Below, in pieces: positions 6,436 to 7,316 of a DNA stretch of 7,316 nucleotides. The DNA is taken from the NCBI GenBank assembly GCA_964571195.1, contig CAZNAD010000031.1, positions 1-7,316 of the forward strand, written 5' to 3'. Position 1 is the stretch's first letter; every line of letters starts with the position of its first letter. The DNA comes from PALSA-1006 sp964571195. Its GTDB lineage: Bacteria > Pseudomonadota > Gammaproteobacteria > Burkholderiales > Gallionellaceae. The notes beneath the pieces are model-generated. The model made no database searches. It was not told the DNA's origin and saw nothing but the letters and a program-made list of their open reading frames with translations. A program made the translations under genes and the position numbers.

Positions 6436-6451
6436 TTTGGCATTTGCCAGA
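6436..6451 (+). promoter_or_regulatory. Possible 5'-end hairpin in the rpsP leader
   Basis: TGGC (6438-6441) and GCCA (6446-6449) form a short stem around the loop ATTT, extendable by one G-T and one T-A pair to 6436-6451. It would lie at the very 5' end of the predicted mRNA and might stabilise it. It is short, so chance occurrence is quite possible. Confidence 0.3.
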
Positions 6452-6475
6452 TAAACAATTATTGGGTTTTTGACT

Positions 6476-6730
6476 ATGGTAATCATTCGTATGTCTCGCG
6501 GCGGCTCCAAGAACCGTCCCTTCTTCAATGTGGTCGTGGCTGATTCGCGCAATCGTCGCGATGGTCGTTTCATCGAGCGCGTGGGTTTCTACAATCCATT
6601 GGCTGCTGAAGGTCAAGAAGGCTTGCGCTTGGAACTGGCTCGCGTTGCTCACTGGCAAGAAAAGGGCGCGCAATTGAGCGATGCCGTAGCCAAACTGGTG
6701 AAGCGCGCTGGTGCAACAGCAAAAGCCTGA
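6476..6730 (+). CDS. rpsP: 30S ribosomal protein bS16
   Basis: bS16 is a small-subunit ribosomal protein that binds 16S rRNA early in 30S assembly. The 84 residues match the family length. The N-terminal block MVIIRMSRGGSKNRPF (1-16), VVVADSRNRRDGRFIERVGFYNP (19-41, the most conserved part) and the tail with LARVAHWQEKGAQLSDAVAKL (54-74) are all clear. The ATG at 6476 is chosen because bS16 proteins start with MV followed by IR. An in-frame TTG at 6470 would add two atypical residues, and the ATG at 6491 would cut into conserved sequence. The ribosome binding site is poor (only a GGG in TTGGGTTTTT), which is unusual for such a highly expressed gene. The end overlaps the proposed rimM start by 20 bases. 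It is the first gene of the standard rpsP-rimM-trmD operon. Confidence 0.97.
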   Translation: MVIIRMSRGGSKNRPFFNVVVADSRNRRDGRFIERVGFYNPLAAEGQEGLRLELARVAHWQEKGAQLSDAVAKLVKRAGATAKA

Positions 6731-7247
6731 TGACTTAGACCCCATGGTCGTCATGGGGCGTATCGTCGGAGCGCAGGGCATACTCGGCTGGGTGAAGGTG
6801 CAGACCTACACCGAATATCTGGATAGCCTGCTCGACTACGACGAGTGGTACGTGGGTAACGACAAGCAGCCGTGGCGCAAGATACAAGTGCTGGAGGCGA
6901 ACGTGCACGGCAAGGTGCTGGTGGCCAAGCTGGAAGGCATCGTAGACCGTACTGCTGCGGAGATGTGCAAAGGGTTGCTGGTGGCGGTGCCGCGCGACAG
7001 CCTGCCCGAACAGGAAGAGGGTGAATATTATTGGTCCGACCTGATCGGCATGCGCGTGGATAACCTCGCGGGCGAGACGCTGGGAGTGGTTGATACCTTG
7101 CTGGAGACCGGCGCGAACGATGTGCTGAGTGTGCGCGATGCGCAGGGCAAGGAGATATTGATCCCTTTCATCGCCAGTGTGATCCAGCAGGTGGATGTTG
7201 CAGAAAAGTTGATACGCGTGGATTGGCAGGCGGATTATCTTAAATGA
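6711..7247 (+). CDS. rimM: 16S rRNA processing protein RimM (ribosome maturation factor)
   Basis: RimM helps mature the 3' head domain of the 30S subunit and binds ribosomal protein uS19. Numbering from the GTG at 6711 (178 residues), the N-terminal RimM beta-barrel starts at MVVMGRIVGAQGILGWVKV (12-30). The C-terminal PRC-barrel part contains EYYWSDLIGM (105-114), LETGANDVL (131-139), ILIPF (149-153) and VDWQADY at the end. The start is uncertain. GTG 6711 overlaps rpsP by 20 bases and supplies an Asp-Pro before the barrel, as in E. coli RimM. The ATG at 6744 gives 167 residues and a 13-base gap after rpsP. Neither has a strong ribosome binding site, so translation may be coupled to rpsP. 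The stop overlaps the trmD start (ATGA). Confidence 0.94.
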   Translation: MQQQKPDDLDPMVVMGRIVGAQGILGWVKVQTYTEYLDSLLDYDEWYVGNDKQPWRKIQVLEANVHGKVLVAKLEGIVDRTAAEMCKGLLVAVPRDSLPEQEEGEYYWSDLIGMRVDNLAGETLGVVDTLLETGANDVLSVRDAQGKEILIPFIASVIQQVDVAEKLIRVDWQADYLK

Positions 7248-7316
7248 GATTCGATGTCGTCACGCTGTTCCCCGAGATGTTCGACGCAGTCACGAAATAC
7301 GGTGTGACGCGGCGCG
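7244..7316 (+). CDS. trmD: tRNA (guanine-N1-)-methyltransferase TrmD, N-terminal fragment (3' end outside window)
   Basis: The window ends after 24 codons: MRFDVVTLFPEMFDAV, then TKYGVTRR. This is the characteristic TrmD start (F-x-V-x-T-L-F-P-E-M-F). TrmD methylates G37 of tRNAs reading CNN-type codons, using S-adenosylmethionine in a trefoil-knot fold; the knot lies beyond the window. The ATG overlaps the rimM stop by 4 bases, and the gene order rpsP-rimM-trmD is strongly conserved, which supports the call despite the short fragment. rplS would be expected next. Confidence 0.93.
   Translation, partial: MRFDVVTLFPEMFDAVTKYGVTRR

Noticed and set aside
1..7316. Search for mobile elements, CRISPR repeats, toxin-antitoxin or defence genes, and tRNA-linked integration
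   Set aside because: No transposase, integrase, direct repeat array or duplicated tRNA 3' end is visible. The sequence downstream of the tRNA is a terminator and the rpsP operon.

Overview
The window is ordinary housekeeping DNA from a moderately GC-rich proteobacterium. Most likely this is a betaproteobacterium, possibly a Gallionella/Sideroxydans-type member of the Nitrosomonadales. That placement is inferred from protein style and from the birA-coaX-SPOR arrangement, not from a search. Every gene lies on the + strand and genes are packed tightly. I see no mobile element, CRISPR array, prophage or defence genes.

Layout. At 1-662 is the C-terminal end of the RNA helicase HrpA, cut by the window edge. 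A complete FAD-dependent malate:quinone oxidoreductase (mqo) follows at 696-2186. A short gap at 2187-2253 carries a candidate promoter with a perfect TATAAT. Downstream is a compact five-gene cluster. It begins with an unrecognised 80-residue protein (2254-2496) and a patatin-like phospholipase (2515-3699). These are followed by the biotin ligase/repressor BirA (3696-4691), type III pantothenate kinase CoaX (4691-5410) and a membrane-anchored SPOR-domain protein (5407-6162). The last four genes overlap by 1-4 nt at each junction, so they look like one translationally coupled unit.

The 313 bases between the SPOR gene and rpsP have no protein gene but are full of signals. They hold a promoter whose -35 box overlaps the SPOR stop codon, a tRNA with a CAT anticodon and encoded CCA, and a perfect 7-bp hairpin. 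A rho-independent terminator and a second promoter follow. Both promoters have the same GC-rich stretch (TCGCGCCCT) just after the -10 box, a hallmark of stringently controlled stable-RNA and ribosomal promoters.

The second promoter starts the classical rpsP-rimM-trmD operon: ribosomal protein bS16 (6476-6730), 16S maturation factor RimM (6711-7247), and the first 24 codons of the tRNA m1G37 methyltransferase TrmD (7244 to the edge).

Functionally, the middle cluster joins biotin attachment, CoA synthesis and a putative lipid hydrolase, which hints at a shared acyl/CoA metabolism theme. The right end is translation machinery. I did not find a convincing undescribed system. The points most worth a second look are the unknown 80-residue leader gene, the paired GC-rich promoters and the identity of the CAT tRNA.
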